Positions 33,891-42,219 of a stretch of DNA of 64,000 bases are shown here, piece after piece. The translations under genes and the position numbers were made by a program. The stretch is from an uncultured Paracoccaceae bacterium (GTDB lineage: Bacteria > Pseudomonadota > Alphaproteobacteria > Rhodobacterales > Rhodobacteraceae), in the NCBI GenBank assembly GCA_947499725.1, contig CANMPK010000001.1, positions 1 to 64,000 on the forward strand, given 5' to 3'. How positions within the stretch are numbered: the stretch's first letter is position 1; every line of letters begins with the position of its first letter. The notes beneath the pieces were generated by a model. That model did no database searches. It was not told the origin of the DNA and saw only the letters and a program-made list of their open reading frames with translations.

Positions 33891-34627
33891 CACCCCTCAA
33901 CCTCTGCGACATCCACCGCAAACACATAGCCCACACCGCGCTCTGTCTTCAAAAGCTGGGGATCTTTGGGGTTATGCTCGATCTTGTTGCGCAACCGGCC
34001 CACCAAAACGTCAATCGCACGTCCCGAGGCCTCTGCCGACGTCTGCGCTTCGCCGGTCACATCCAAATTGGCCGCGATCTCTTCGCGGGTCAGGGGAATA
34101 TGCGGGTTGGCCAATAGAACCTGCAACAAAGCCGTCTCGCGGCGCGACAAGGTCACTTGTACCTTCGCAGGCGACAAAACCTCGCCAGATTTTGCGTCAT
34201 AGCTCCAACCGTTGAATTCAAACGCCTTGGTATTGCGCCGATGCACCAAAGAGGCCGAGCGCCGCGTGCGCGACAACACCGCCTTCACGCGGGCCAATAA
34301 CAGATCCGGATTAAACGGCTTGGCGATATAGTCATCCGCCCCAACCGCATAACCCTCCATGCGTTGGTGATCCGCCGACAGGGCCGAGACCATAATAATC
34401 GGCACATCCTGTTCAACACGCAGGCGACGACAGATTTCCAGCCCGTTCTCGTCTCCTAACATCACATCCAGCAACACCATATCCACGCGCCCCCCATCCA
34501 GATGGCTGCGCACCTCAATCTCGCTGCTCGCCGGCAAAGCAATCGACCCGTTCCGCCTTAGAAACTGAGTCATCATCTGCCGCATCTCAGGGTCATCATC
34601 GACCACCAGAATACGTGGAATCGCCAT
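33890..34627 (-). CDS. OmpR-family response regulator
   Basis: 245 residues from the ATG at 34627, which has GGAGGAG upstream; the longer frame reads back through the intergenic region. Receiver domain with the acidic pocket (VVDDD), phosphorylatable Asp in VLLDVMLGDENG, the switch Ser in IIMVSALSAD and Lys in YIAKPFNP. The C-terminal winged helix ends RAIDVLVGRLRNKIEHNP...TERGVGYVF. It is the first gene of the pair with the histidine kinase. Repeated TGTAACA-like boxes in the divergent intergenic region are likely its own binding sites. Confidence 0.93.
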   Translation of the reverse strand: MAIPRILVVDDDPEMRQMMTQFLRRNGSIALPASSEIEVRSHLDGGRVDMVLLDVMLGDENGLEICRRLRVEQDVPIIMVSALSADHQRMEGYAVGADDYIAKPFNPDLLLARVKAVLSRTRRSASLVHRRNTKAFEFNGWSYDAKSGEVLSPAKVQVTLSRRETALLQVLLANPHIPLTREEIAANLDVTGEAQTSAEASGRAIDVLVGRLRNKIEHNPKDPQLLKTERGVGYVFAVDVAEVEG

Positions 34628-34688
34628 GGTCAAACTCCTCCGACTTGGGCCTTGGCCTGTCTTTTCGCCCTCGGGCACCCTAGTCTTA

Positions 34689-34735
34689 TGTAACAGAATG
34701 CAACAAAATCGAGTGTAACGTAACAGCGTGTAACA
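34689..34735. promoter_or_regulatory. Helically phased TGTAACA boxes (candidate response-regulator binding sites)
   Basis: TGTAACA at 34689, TGCAACA at 34699, CGTAACA at 34719 and TGTAACA at 34729 are all on one strand and one face of the helix, with 10- or 20-bp steps. OmpR-family proteins commonly bind such direct repeats. The cluster lies between the response regulator (62 bp) and the sugar-binding-protein gene (129 bp). Confidence 0.6.
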
Positions 34736-34863
34736 AGTGATGAAAAAATCCGCATTCAAGGCTACTCTGACAGCAAGGTAGCAATTGCAAGGACATCCTT
34801 GAGGCCGCCAGAATACCAACATTCGAACCGCGAGGAGCGGTATTTTCTGGGAGGAAATCGAAA

Positions 34864-36108
34864 ATGAAAATGAATGTAATGGGCGCAGTGTCCGGTCTCG
34901 CGTTGTTGGTATCCACAGCAGCGGTCGCAGAACCAACAGCTGAAGTTCTGCACTATTGGACATCCGGCGGCGAAGCAAAATCCGTAGCTGTTCTGCAAGA
35001 AGAATTCGCTGCGAATGGCGGCACATGGACAGACATGCCAGTGGCTGGCGGCGGCGGCGACGCAGCAGGCACAGCGCTGCGCGCACGTGTTCTGTCTGGC
35101 AACGCGCCAACAGCGGCACAGATCAAAGGCCCAGCGATCCAAGAATGGTACGAAGAAGGCGTTCTGGCCGATATCTCTGCCGTGGCCGAAGCCAACAACT
35201 GGGCAGAGGTTCTGCCAGCGTCCATCGCAGGTCACATGAAATGCGAAGGCACATGGTGCGCCGCGCCAGTGAACGTACACCGCGTAGACTGGATCTGGGC
35301 AAACGCCGAAGTTCTGGCAGCCAACGGCATCGACATGCCAACCACATGGGACGAATTCAACGCTGCCGCAGCCAAGCTGCAAGACGCGGGCATCATTCCT
35401 TTGGCACACGGTGGCCAAGCATGGCAGGACGCGACAGTGTTCGAAGCGGTTGCGCTCGGTATCTTGGGCGCAGAGGGCTACCACAAAGCCTTTGTAGACC
35501 TAGACACAGACACGCTGACCTCTGACAGCATGAAAGCAGTGTTCGACCAAATGCGCACCATGCGCGGCTATGTCGACAGCAACTTCTCTGGTCGTGACTG
35601 GAACTTGGCAACAGCTATGGTCATGAACGGCGAAGCGGCCTTCCAAATCATGGGTGACTGGGCCAAAGGCGAATTCATGGCAGCAGGCCAAGTGCCGGGC
35701 GAAGACTTCCTGTGTATCTCTACACCGGGCGAAGGCTTCCTTTATAACGTGGACAGCTTTGCCATGTTCGACGTAGGCGGCGATGATAAAAAAGAAGGCC
35801 AAGCCCTTCTGGCAGAGCTGGTGGTTGGTAAGAACTTCCAAGAAGTCTTCAACCTGAACAAAGGCTCCATCCCAGCCCGTACAGACGTTGCTCTGGACGC
35901 CTTTGACAGCTGTGCGCACCTGTCTGCCGCAGATATGGCAGCCAGCAACGAAGGTGGCTCCTTGCTGCCATCCTACGCACACGGCATGGCACTGCGCGGC
36001 GCGCAGTCCGGCGCGATCACTGACGTTGTAACAGCACACTTCAACTCTGACATGTCTTCTGACGAAGCTGTTGAAATGCTGGCAAACGCAATCGCAAACA
36101 GCCTGTAA
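34864..36108 (+). CDS. gtsA: Sugar ABC transporter, periplasmic binding protein (glucose-type)
   Basis: 414 residues, family 1 (carbohydrate) extracellular binding protein. Sec signal ending VSTAAVAE. Mature protein begins EVLHYWTSGGEAKSV, with the characteristic GNAPTAAQIKGP and GDWAKGEF segments. GGGAGGAAATCGAAA supplies the ribosome site. Best family resemblance is to the glucose/mannose binding proteins of GtsA type. Downstream are two permeases, an ATPase and glucokinase, which supports glucose as ligand. A strong hairpin after the stop may raise its level relative to the permeases. Confidence 0.92.
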   Translation: MKMNVMGAVSGLALLVSTAAVAEPTAEVLHYWTSGGEAKSVAVLQEEFAANGGTWTDMPVAGGGGDAAGTALRARVLSGNAPTAAQIKGPAIQEWYEEGVLADISAVAEANNWAEVLPASIAGHMKCEGTWCAAPVNVHRVDWIWANAEVLAANGIDMPTTWDEFNAAAAKLQDAGIIPLAHGGQAWQDATVFEAVALGILGAEGYHKAFVDLDTDTLTSDSMKAVFDQMRTMRGYVDSNFSGRDWNLATAMVMNGEAAFQIMGDWAKGEFMAAGQVPGEDFLCISTPGEGFLYNVDSFAMFDVGGDDKKEGQALLAELVVGKNFQEVFNLNKGSIPARTDVALDAFDSCAHLSAADMAASNEGGSLLPSYAHGMALRGAQSGAITDVVTAHFNSDMSSDEAVEMLANAIANSL

Positions 36109-36117
36109 TACACACTC

Positions 36118-36146
36118 CCCAGCCCCCCAATATGCGTGGGGCTGGG
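36118..36146 (+). terminator. Intercistronic stem-loop after binding-protein gene
   Basis: A nine-bp perfect stem, CCCAGCCCC with GGGGCTGGG, around an 11-nt loop, 10 bp after the stop. There is no U-tract. It is likely a partial terminator or 3'-end stabiliser that favours the binding protein over the permeases. Confidence 0.65.
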
Positions 36147-36168
36147 ACCCTTTCTAGGAAAAGAACCA

Positions 36169-37041
36169 ATGACCAAATGGCTTGAAGAAAATACGCCAAA
36201 ATTGGTACTGGCCCCGTCTTTCGTCGCAGTTCTGATCTTCGTCTATGGCTTTATCGCCTGGACAGCATGGGTCTCGCTGACACGGTCGCGCCTGTTACCG
36301 AAATACGAAATCGACGGATTTATCCAATACGACCGCCTGTTCAGCTCTCCACGCTGGGACACCGCCTTTAGCAACCTGTTTGTCTTTGGCTTCCTGTTCA
36401 TCGTGATTGCCATGGTGCTTGGTCTGATCCTCGCGATCTTGCTGGATCAAAACATCCGCACCGAAGGCGCGATCCGCACGATTTACCTCTACCCAATGGC
36501 GCTTTCTATGATTGTCACCGGTACGGCGTGGAAATGGATCCTCAACCCGGGCCTCGGCCTAGAAGCCACCGTACGCGGCTGGGGTTTTGAGAACTTCACC
36601 TTCGACTGGCTCGTCAATCCCGATATGGCGATCTACACCGTGGTCATCGCGGCCATCTGGCAAAGCTCCGGTTTTGTGATGGCGCTCTTTCTGGCAGGCT
36701 TGCGCTCTGTCGACACAGAAATCATCCGCGCCGCGCAGGTGGACGGCATCCCAACTTGGCGTGTCTATACTGCGATTATCATCCCAGCGATGGCGCCGAT
36801 CTTCTTGTCTGCTTTCATCGTGCTCTCGCACCTTGCAATCAAAAGCTTCGACCTCGTCATCGCCCTCACCGGAGGCGGCCCAGGCTACGCAACCGACCTG
36901 CCAGCCACATACATGTACGCCATGGCGTTCTCACGTGGTGACATTGGTCAAGCGGCCAGCTCTGCCATGATCATGATGCTCGTCGTCTTCGCAATTATCG
37001 TTCCTTACCTCTACTCAGAACTGAGGTCCAAAGATGGCTGA
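36169..37041 (+). CDS. gtsB: Sugar ABC transporter permease 1
   Basis: 290 residues from the ATG at 36169 (AGGAAAAG upstream). MalF-like permease with six membrane helices and the ATPase-coupling EAA loop RAAQVDGIPTWRVYTAIIIP. Its stop overlaps the next start. It forms the transmembrane channel together with the following permease. Confidence 0.93.
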   Translation: MTKWLEENTPKLVLAPSFVAVLIFVYGFIAWTAWVSLTRSRLLPKYEIDGFIQYDRLFSSPRWDTAFSNLFVFGFLFIVIAMVLGLILAILLDQNIRTEGAIRTIYLYPMALSMIVTGTAWKWILNPGLGLEATVRGWGFENFTFDWLVNPDMAIYTVVIAAIWQSSGFVMALFLAGLRSVDTEIIRAAQVDGIPTWRVYTAIIIPAMAPIFLSAFIVLSHLAIKSFDLVIALTGGGPGYATDLPATYMYAMAFSRGDIGQAASSAMIMMLVVFAIIVPYLYSELRSKDG

Positions 37042-37927
37042 TATGTCCTACACCCCAACCCAAACCGGCAGCAGCGCAGGCAAAATTGCCCTCCGCTGGG
37101 GGCTCTACATCATGCTCGGCCTCTTCGCCTTGTTCTACCTGATGCCGCTTTTCGTGATGGTCACCACATCCTTCAAAAGCCTCGAGGAAATCCGCACCGG
37201 CGATCTCATCTCCCTGCCACGGGAATTCACCTTTGATGCGTGGCAAACCGCATGGTCCGGCGCCTGTACGGGTATCCAATGTGAAGGCGTACGTCCTTAC
37301 TTCTGGAACTCCGTTCTGATCGCAATCCCTGCGGTTCTGCTATCGACCCTCATTGGCGCGCTGAACGGCTATGTCGTGGCACAATGGCGCTTTAAAGGGG
37401 CGAACCTCTTCTTCGCTCTGATGCTGTTTGGCTGCTTCATCCCATTCCAAGTGGTCCTGCTGCCAATGGCGCGCATGCTCGGCCTGATGGGCCTCGCAGG
37501 CACCATCCCGGGGCTGATCTTTGTACACGTGATTTACGGTCTAGGCTTCACCACCTTGTTCTTCCGCAATTACTACGTGTCGATCCCAGCCGAGCTGACC
37601 AAAGCCGCCAAAGTCGACGGCGCGGGCTTCTTCCGTATCTTCTGGTCGATCTTCTTGCCGCTGTCTTTGCCGATCATCGTTGTGACGATCATCTGGCAGT
37701 TCACGCAAATCTGGAACGACTTCCTCTTCGGCGTCTCCTTCAGTCAGGCAGGCACCCAGCCTGTGACCGTCGCGCTGAACAATATCGTAAATTCCACCAC
37801 CGGCATCAAAGCCTACAACGTCGATATGGCCGCCGCGATCATCGCCGCTTTGCCCACGCTGTTTGTCTATGTCGTCGCTGGTAAATATTTCGTCCGCGGT
37901 TTGACCGCCGGATCTGTGAAAGGATAA
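37034..37927 (+). CDS. gtsC: Sugar ABC transporter permease 2
   Basis: 297 residues, MalG-like permease with six helices (first LYIMLGLFALFYLMPLFVMV) and the EAA loop LTKAAKVDGAGFFRIFWSIF. Overlaps the previous gene by 8 bp; an ATG 9 bp further downstream is also possible. Residues about 60-85 (AWQTAWSGACTGIQCEGVRP) form a periplasmic loop with two cysteines. Confidence 0.93.
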   Translation: MADMSYTPTQTGSSAGKIALRWGLYIMLGLFALFYLMPLFVMVTTSFKSLEEIRTGDLISLPREFTFDAWQTAWSGACTGIQCEGVRPYFWNSVLIAIPAVLLSTLIGALNGYVVAQWRFKGANLFFALMLFGCFIPFQVVLLPMARMLGLMGLAGTIPGLIFVHVIYGLGFTTLFFRNYYVSIPAELTKAAKVDGAGFFRIFWSIFLPLSLPIIVVTIIWQFTQIWNDFLFGVSFSQAGTQPVTVALNNIVNSTTGIKAYNVDMAAAIIAALPTLFVYVVAGKYFVRGLTAGSVKG

Positions 37928-37931
37928 TCCC

Positions 37932-39029
37932 ATGGCCCCCATCCTAGAAATCAACAACCTCTATAAAAACTACGGGTCTGTCGAAATTCTCAAAGACATC
38001 AATGTGTCGATCGAGCAGGGCGACTTCCTCGTCCTCGTCGGCCCATCCGGTTGCGGGAAATCCACGCTCTTGAACTGTATCGCAGGACTCGAGCCGATCT
38101 CAGGCGGCAACATGGCCATCGCAGGTCAAGACATGACCAACGTCAGCCCAAAGGATCGCGACATCGCCATGGTGTTCCAATCCTATGCGCTGTACCCGAC
38201 CATGACAGTCGCCAAGAACATCACCTTCGGCATGAAAGTGCGCGGGGTCGAGCAATCCGTCCAAGACGAAAAACTCGCTTATGTCGCGCAGCAATTGCAA
38301 ATCGAGCCATTGCTGAACCGCAAACCGGGTCAGCTGTCAGGTGGTCAACGCCAACGTGTCGCCATGGGCCGCGCCTTGGTGCGGGATCCAAAGCTCTTCT
38401 TGTTTGACGAGCCGCTCTCGAACCTTGACGCAAAACTGCGCGTTGAAATGCGCACAGAAATCAAATCGCTGCACCAGCGTCTGGGCGCTTCTATGGTCTA
38501 TGTGACGCACGATCAGATCGAAGCCATGACCTTGGCCACCAAGATCGTCGTGATGAAAGGCGGCGTGATCCAGCAAATCGGCACGCCGGCGGAAATCTAC
38601 ACGCGTCCTGCGAACCTGTTTGTGGCAGACTTCATGGGCAGCCCAGCCATGAACCTGATCCCGGCCAAAACCAAAGCCAACGGATCAGGCACACAGATCG
38701 AAATCGCCCGCAAAGAAGGCGCGCCGATTGTGCTGACAGACACGCGTAACCAAAACCTGCCCGAAAATGTCATCGTCGGCGTACGCCCCGAAGACATCGC
38801 AGATGCGGCGCTGGGCCGAGTAGGGGACACGCAGGAAGCGGAATGTCTGATCGACATCGTCGAACCAGCAGGGGCAGACACATTCGCGGTCATGCAACTG
38901 GGCGGCAAACACGTCACCGCGCGTTTGCACGCAGAGACCGACGCAACAGCGGGCGAAGCACAAAAGCTGGCCTTTGATCTTGCCAAAGTCTCCTACTTTG
39001 AGCCGGACACCGGTCTGCGTCTGAACTAA
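37932..39029 (+). CDS. Sugar ABC transporter ATPase (MsmK/UgpC type)
   Basis: 365 residues. Walker A GPSGCGKST, signature LSGGQRQRVAMGRALVRDP, Walker B LFLFDEPLSNLDAKLR and H-loop VTHDQIEAM. A C-terminal TOBE/regulatory region of about 125 residues is of the CUT1 class. It starts 4 bp after the permease stop and energises uptake. Confidence 0.95.
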   Translation: MAPILEINNLYKNYGSVEILKDINVSIEQGDFLVLVGPSGCGKSTLLNCIAGLEPISGGNMAIAGQDMTNVSPKDRDIAMVFQSYALYPTMTVAKNITFGMKVRGVEQSVQDEKLAYVAQQLQIEPLLNRKPGQLSGGQRQRVAMGRALVRDPKLFLFDEPLSNLDAKLRVEMRTEIKSLHQRLGASMVYVTHDQIEAMTLATKIVVMKGGVIQQIGTPAEIYTRPANLFVADFMGSPAMNLIPAKTKANGSGTQIEIARKEGAPIVLTDTRNQNLPENVIVGVRPEDIADAALGRVGDTQEAECLIDIVEPAGADTFAVMQLGGKHVTARLHAETDATAGEAQKLAFDLAKVSYFEPDTGLRLN

Positions 39030-39032
39030 GCC

Positions 39033-39977
39033 ATGCGTTTGGTTGCAGACATCGGCGGGACAAACGCCCGATTGGCCTTGGCCGATCAGGGCGCGATTGT
39101 CCCGCACAGCGTGCAGAGCTTTGCTAATCAGGATTGGACGCATCTGTATCCGATCATCCAGTCCTACCTTGAAAAACACCAAGCACAGCCAGACGATATC
39201 GTTCTGGCTGTTGCTGGCCCCGTCGCAGGAGGCACAGCCCGCCTGACCAACCGCGATTGGACCATCACCTGCCCAGAGCTGATCGCGCAGTTCGGCTTCA
39301 AAGCAGCCTATCTCATCAATGATCTATCCGCGCTGGGCTATGCGGTGCCGTCGCTCACACCCTCTCAACGGCAAGTCCTGTGGGCGCAGCAAAGCATCGC
39401 GCAACACTCCAGCCAAAGCTTGGTGGTCGGCATCGGCACCGGTTTCAACGTCAGCCCTGTTCTGCAAACCGCGCAAGGCACCCAATGTCTTTCAGCCGAG
39501 ATGGGGCATGTGGCCATGCCAATGGCTGTCGCGCAAAACGTGCAAGGGGTACTCGGCACAGCGCAGCCTTTCCCGACAGTCGAGCATCTCTTTTCAGGGC
39601 GCGGCTTTGAAGCGTTCTGCCGTCAGATGACAGGCCAGCCGAAGATCAACGGCAAAGACGTGATCGCAGGCTATGGGCAAGACAGCACCTTCGCAAAAGC
39701 CGTTGATACCTATGCCAGCCTTTTGGGCCAGCTCCTGCGCGAGTTGACCCTGGCCTATATGCCCACCGGCGGCATCTTCCTTGCAGGCAGCGTTGCGCGC
39801 GCCATTGCCACAACAGCCACCCAAGCCTGCGTGACGATCTACGAAAAACCCTATCACATCAGTGGCACAAAGCCTTCGGGGCTCTACGTAATCACCGATG
39901 ACTTCGCAGCCTTAAACGGATGTGCGCAGTTCGGCCGCAGCGCCTCTCCACAGAAAGGCGAGCTGGAAATCGCATAA
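39033..39977 (+). CDS. glk: Glucokinase (ROK-unrelated Glk family)
   Basis: 314 residues. Phosphorylates glucose to glucose 6-phosphate with ATP. N-terminal phosphate loop VADIGGTNARLALADQG, sugar site LINDLSALGYAV and the second phosphate loop GIGTGFNVSPV match bacterial Glk. GAEMGH is here SAEMGHVAM. The start follows the ATPase stop by 3 bp with no obvious new ribosome site, which suggests coupling. The product would be expected to enter the Entner-Doudoroff route, which is not encoded in this window. Confidence 0.95.
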   Translation: MRLVADIGGTNARLALADQGAIVPHSVQSFANQDWTHLYPIIQSYLEKHQAQPDDIVLAVAGPVAGGTARLTNRDWTITCPELIAQFGFKAAYLINDLSALGYAVPSLTPSQRQVLWAQQSIAQHSSQSLVVGIGTGFNVSPVLQTAQGTQCLSAEMGHVAMPMAVAQNVQGVLGTAQPFPTVEHLFSGRGFEAFCRQMTGQPKINGKDVIAGYGQDSTFAKAVDTYASLLGQLLRELTLAYMPTGGIFLAGSVARAIATTATQACVTIYEKPYHISGTKPSGLYVITDDFAALNGCAQFGRSASPQKGELEIA

Positions 39978-40017
39978 ATCCCTAGGCACCCGGCCGCACG
40001 CCGCCTATACCGAAGAC

Positions 40018-40659
40018 ATGTTTAAATGCATTATCTTCGATATGGACGGCACGCTGGTGGACAGCGAGCCCTTGTGCAACCAAGCCTTCCTCGACCTTCT
40101 GCCAGAATTGCCACTGACCCAGCAAGATTTGGTCGATCGCTTTCGCGGCAAAGAACTCAACACGACGCTCGCCGCGATGGAGGCCCTGATTGGCCGGAAA
40201 TTGCCCGAGGATTTCACCGAAAGCTACCGCGCACAGGTGAAACGCAACTTCGAAAAGTCACTGCAGGCCTTCCCGCATGTGAACGAAACCCTTGAAGCAT
40301 TGAACGTCAAACGCTGCATCGCCTCCAGCGCGCCGCAATCGAAAATCGAAATCGCGCTGGGCCTCACAGGGCTTGCACATCACTTCGGCCAAAACATCTT
40401 CAGCGCCTATGACATCCAGAAATGGAAACCCGATCCGGCGCTGTTCCTGCACGCAGCCCAGCACATGGGCGTCACCCCAGACGAATGTCTTGTGGTCGAA
40501 GACAGCGATGTGGGTATTCAAGCCGCGCAAGCCGCAGGCATGGCCGTGCTGCACCACCGCCCCCACGGCCCGGCCTTCGAAGACGTGCCAAGCTTCTCAA
40601 ACTATCAAGATTTCGCAGAACTGGCCCAAGCCACCTACAAAGCCCGCGCAGCCGCCTAA
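40018..40659 (+). CDS. HAD-superfamily phosphatase / beta-phosphoglucomutase-like
   Basis: 213 residues from the ATG at 40018 (MFKCIIFDMDGTLVDSE). HAD motifs: DMDGTLVDSE (nucleophile), IASSAPQSKIEIAL (motif II), KWKPDPALF (motif III Lys) and VVEDSDVGIQAA (motif IV). Cap type and sequence fit the phosphoglycolate phosphatase/beta-phosphoglucomutase subfamily. It is last in the sugar uptake set and ends overlapping the convergent TetR gene by 4 bp. It may dephosphorylate sugar phosphates; substrate undefined. Confidence 0.9.
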   Translation: MFKCIIFDMDGTLVDSEPLCNQAFLDLLPELPLTQQDLVDRFRGKELNTTLAAMEALIGRKLPEDFTESYRAQVKRNFEKSLQAFPHVNETLEALNVKRCIASSAPQSKIEIALGLTGLAHHFGQNIFSAYDIQKWKPDPALFLHAAQHMGVTPDECLVVEDSDVGIQAAQAAGMAVLHHRPHGPAFEDVPSFSNYQDFAELAQATYKARAAA

Positions 40660-41279
40660 GGCGTCAGCGTGCGCATAAACATATGCGTTAAGAAGGCATG
40701 GGCGCCTTTGTGCTCCGGATCATCGCCATTCATCAGCACTTCGACCTGCGCATCAAAATCCGCGTAATGCTGCGTCGTCGCCCAGATTGAAATGATCAAA
40801 TGGCGCGGATCCACCTTGGCCAGCTTGCCCGCATCCACCCATGTCTGAATCAGCGCAACTTGGCGATCAAACAGCGGCTTAATCACCGAATGCACCTGAT
40901 CGTCCAACCGCGGCGCACCTTGAATGATCTCATTGGCAAACAACCGGCTTTCCCGCGGCATGCTGCGCATCATCTCCATCTTGCGATCGATATAATACTG
41001 GATCTCGCTCAAAGGATCCCCGCTCGGGTTCATCCCATCCAGCGGCTCCAGCCAATCATCCAGAAGCTGGTTCATCAGCGTCAGATAAATGTCTTCCTTG
41101 CCGCCGAAGTAATACAGGATATTGGGCTTGGACAAACCAGCCGCCACGGCGATCTGATCCAAGGTTGATCCACGAAATCCATTTTGTGAAAACACCTCAA
41201 GCGCCGCTTCCATAATCGCTTTGCGATTACGTTGCTGAATGCGACTTTGCTTCTTTGGCGTGGCTGAATCGTCCGGCAT
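40656..41279 (-). CDS. TetR-family regulator, RutR-like
   Basis: 207 residues from the ATG at 41279 (GGGGGACC upstream). The helix-turn-helix is RGSTLDQIAVAAGLSKPNIL. The C-terminal ligand region (RLFANEIIQGAPRLDDQV; HLIISIWATTQHYADFDAQ) closely follows RutR, the regulator of pyrimidine degradation that senses uracil. No rut or pyrimidine catabolic genes are in the window, so its targets lie elsewhere or differ. It converges on the HAD gene with a 4-bp overlap of stops. Confidence 0.85.
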   Translation of the reverse strand: MPDDSATPKKQSRIQQRNRKAIMEAALEVFSQNGFRGSTLDQIAVAAGLSKPNILYYFGGKEDIYLTLMNQLLDDWLEPLDGMNPSGDPLSEIQYYIDRKMEMMRSMPRESRLFANEIIQGAPRLDDQVHSVIKPLFDRQVALIQTWVDAGKLAKVDPRHLIISIWATTQHYADFDAQVEVLMNGDDPEHKGAHAFLTHMFMRTLTP

Positions 41280-41364
41280 TTTGGTCCCCCAGAGGTCAGG
41301 GGCGCAATCTATCTGCCGCAACGTCATACGTCTACCCTACAGAGGTTGAAGACGTGAAACTAAA

Positions 41365-41406
41365 AACGCTCGGTCTGCGATGGAGGGGATACCGAGACCG
41401 AGCGTT
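41365..41406 (-). terminator. Rho-independent terminator after small membrane gene
   Basis: A perfect 12-bp stem, AACGCTCGGTCT with AGACCGAGCGTT, has an 18-nt loop and a TTTTT run on the minus strand, 80 bp after the 60-residue membrane gene. Confidence 0.8.
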
Positions 41407-41487
41407 CTAAATAGGCGCAATTAGGCTGCGAATAGCCCCCGTTCGCGCCTTGGGGACAAGGTTAATTTTTTGAAATTTATCCGAGGA

Positions 41488-41670
41488 TCAGAGGGACGAG
41501 TCTCGGTTCGTGCGGAAGTAGAAGGCCATGAGGGTTACAACAGGCAGACCAATTGCCGTCATCGCATAAGTCGTCACAGCATCCGTTACGCCACCCATTC
41601 CGAGGGACAGTTGAAGGATGGCACCAAAGATGCCGAGAATGCTTGCGAATAAGAATGTTACGACGGCCAT
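41488..41670 (-). CDS. Small two-helix membrane protein (60 aa)
   Basis: 60 residues with two hydrophobic helices (TFLFASILGIFGAILQLSLG and AIGLPVVTLMAFYFRTNRDS) around a GMGGVTDAV turn. GGAG lies 10 nt before the ATG and a good terminator follows, so it appears to be a genuine single-gene transcript. I do not recognise a family. Confidence 0.7.
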   Translation of the reverse strand: MAVVTFLFASILGIFGAILQLSLGMGGVTDAVTTYAMTAIGLPVVTLMAFYFRTNRDSSL

Positions 41671-41727
41671 GGGGGATGCTCCAATAATTGGGCGTTGACG
41701 GCTGCATTCTGTCAGCCAAGTGCCTAT

Positions 41728-41757
41728 GGTCTCTTCTTATGATCTAATAAAGAGACC
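41728..41757. repeat. Inverted repeat upstream of the small membrane gene
   Basis: GGTCTCTT and AAGAGACC are separated by 14 bp, about 60-90 bp upstream of the small gene's ATG. It could be an operator or a leader hairpin; nothing more can be said. Confidence 0.4.
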
Positions 41758-41950
41758 AAATTGGGCGCGAATAAGGCGAGCTTTGGGCCACATCGGGGAG
41801 ATCTCCTATCCGAACGGGTGGTTTATGCCCCATTCCGGCCCCAATCTGCGCCTTAGGCGGGGAAGAGCAGGCAGAAGCTCCCCCTGAACAAAGGCCCATC
41901 TCGGCATAGTCTCGCCCTAGTTTAACATAATATCCAACAGGAGAGAGACC

Positions 41951-42151
41951 ATGTCTGTCGCACGCGTAACTGAAATCATTGCATCTTCCCCCAAAAGCTT
42001 TGACGACGCCGTTGATGTGGGCGTCGCCCGCGCCACCAAAACGCTGAAGAATGTCACCAGCGCTTGGGTGCAGGATCAGAAGGTTCTGATCGATGGCGGC
42101 AAAGTCAGCGAATACCGCGTCACTCTGAAAGTGACCTTTGTCTTGGAATAA
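41951..42151 (+). CDS. Dodecin (flavin-binding storage/buffer protein)
   Basis: 66 residues. Matches the bacterial dodecin family along its length (VARVTEIIASSPKSFDDAVD; GVARATKTLKNVTSAWVQDQ; EYRVTLKVTFVLE), including the Trp used in flavin stacking. Dodecins assemble as hollow dodecamers that bind FMN/FAD. AGGAGAGAG precedes the ATG. It is monocistronic; a REP-like GGTGGGG/CCCCACC palindrome follows immediately. Confidence 0.94.
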   Translation: MSVARVTEIIASSPKSFDDAVDVGVARATKTLKNVTSAWVQDQKVLIDGGKVSEYRVTLKVTFVLE

Positions 42152-42154
42152 GGG

Positions 42155-42176
42155 TAGGGTGGGGGATCTCCCCACC
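42155..42176. repeat. REP-like palindrome (diverged copy)
   Basis: GTAGGGTGGGGGATCTCCCCACC just after the dodecin stop: stem GGTGGGG/CCCCACC, loop GATCT. It differs from the other copies in the loop and flank. It could also act in transcript-end formation. Confidence 0.6.
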
Positions 42177-42202
42177 GCCATCCACATTTGATTAACCATG
42201 CC

Positions 42203-42219
42203 GCCGCCATTCTGGCGGC
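42203..42219 (+). promoter_or_regulatory. Hairpin abutting the transposase start codon
   Basis: GCCGCCA, a 3-nt loop and TGGCGGC form a 7-bp stem ending 1 nt before the ATG at 42220, where a ribosome site would be expected. It may hinder initiation, as leader hairpins do in IS200-type transposases. Confidence 0.5.
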
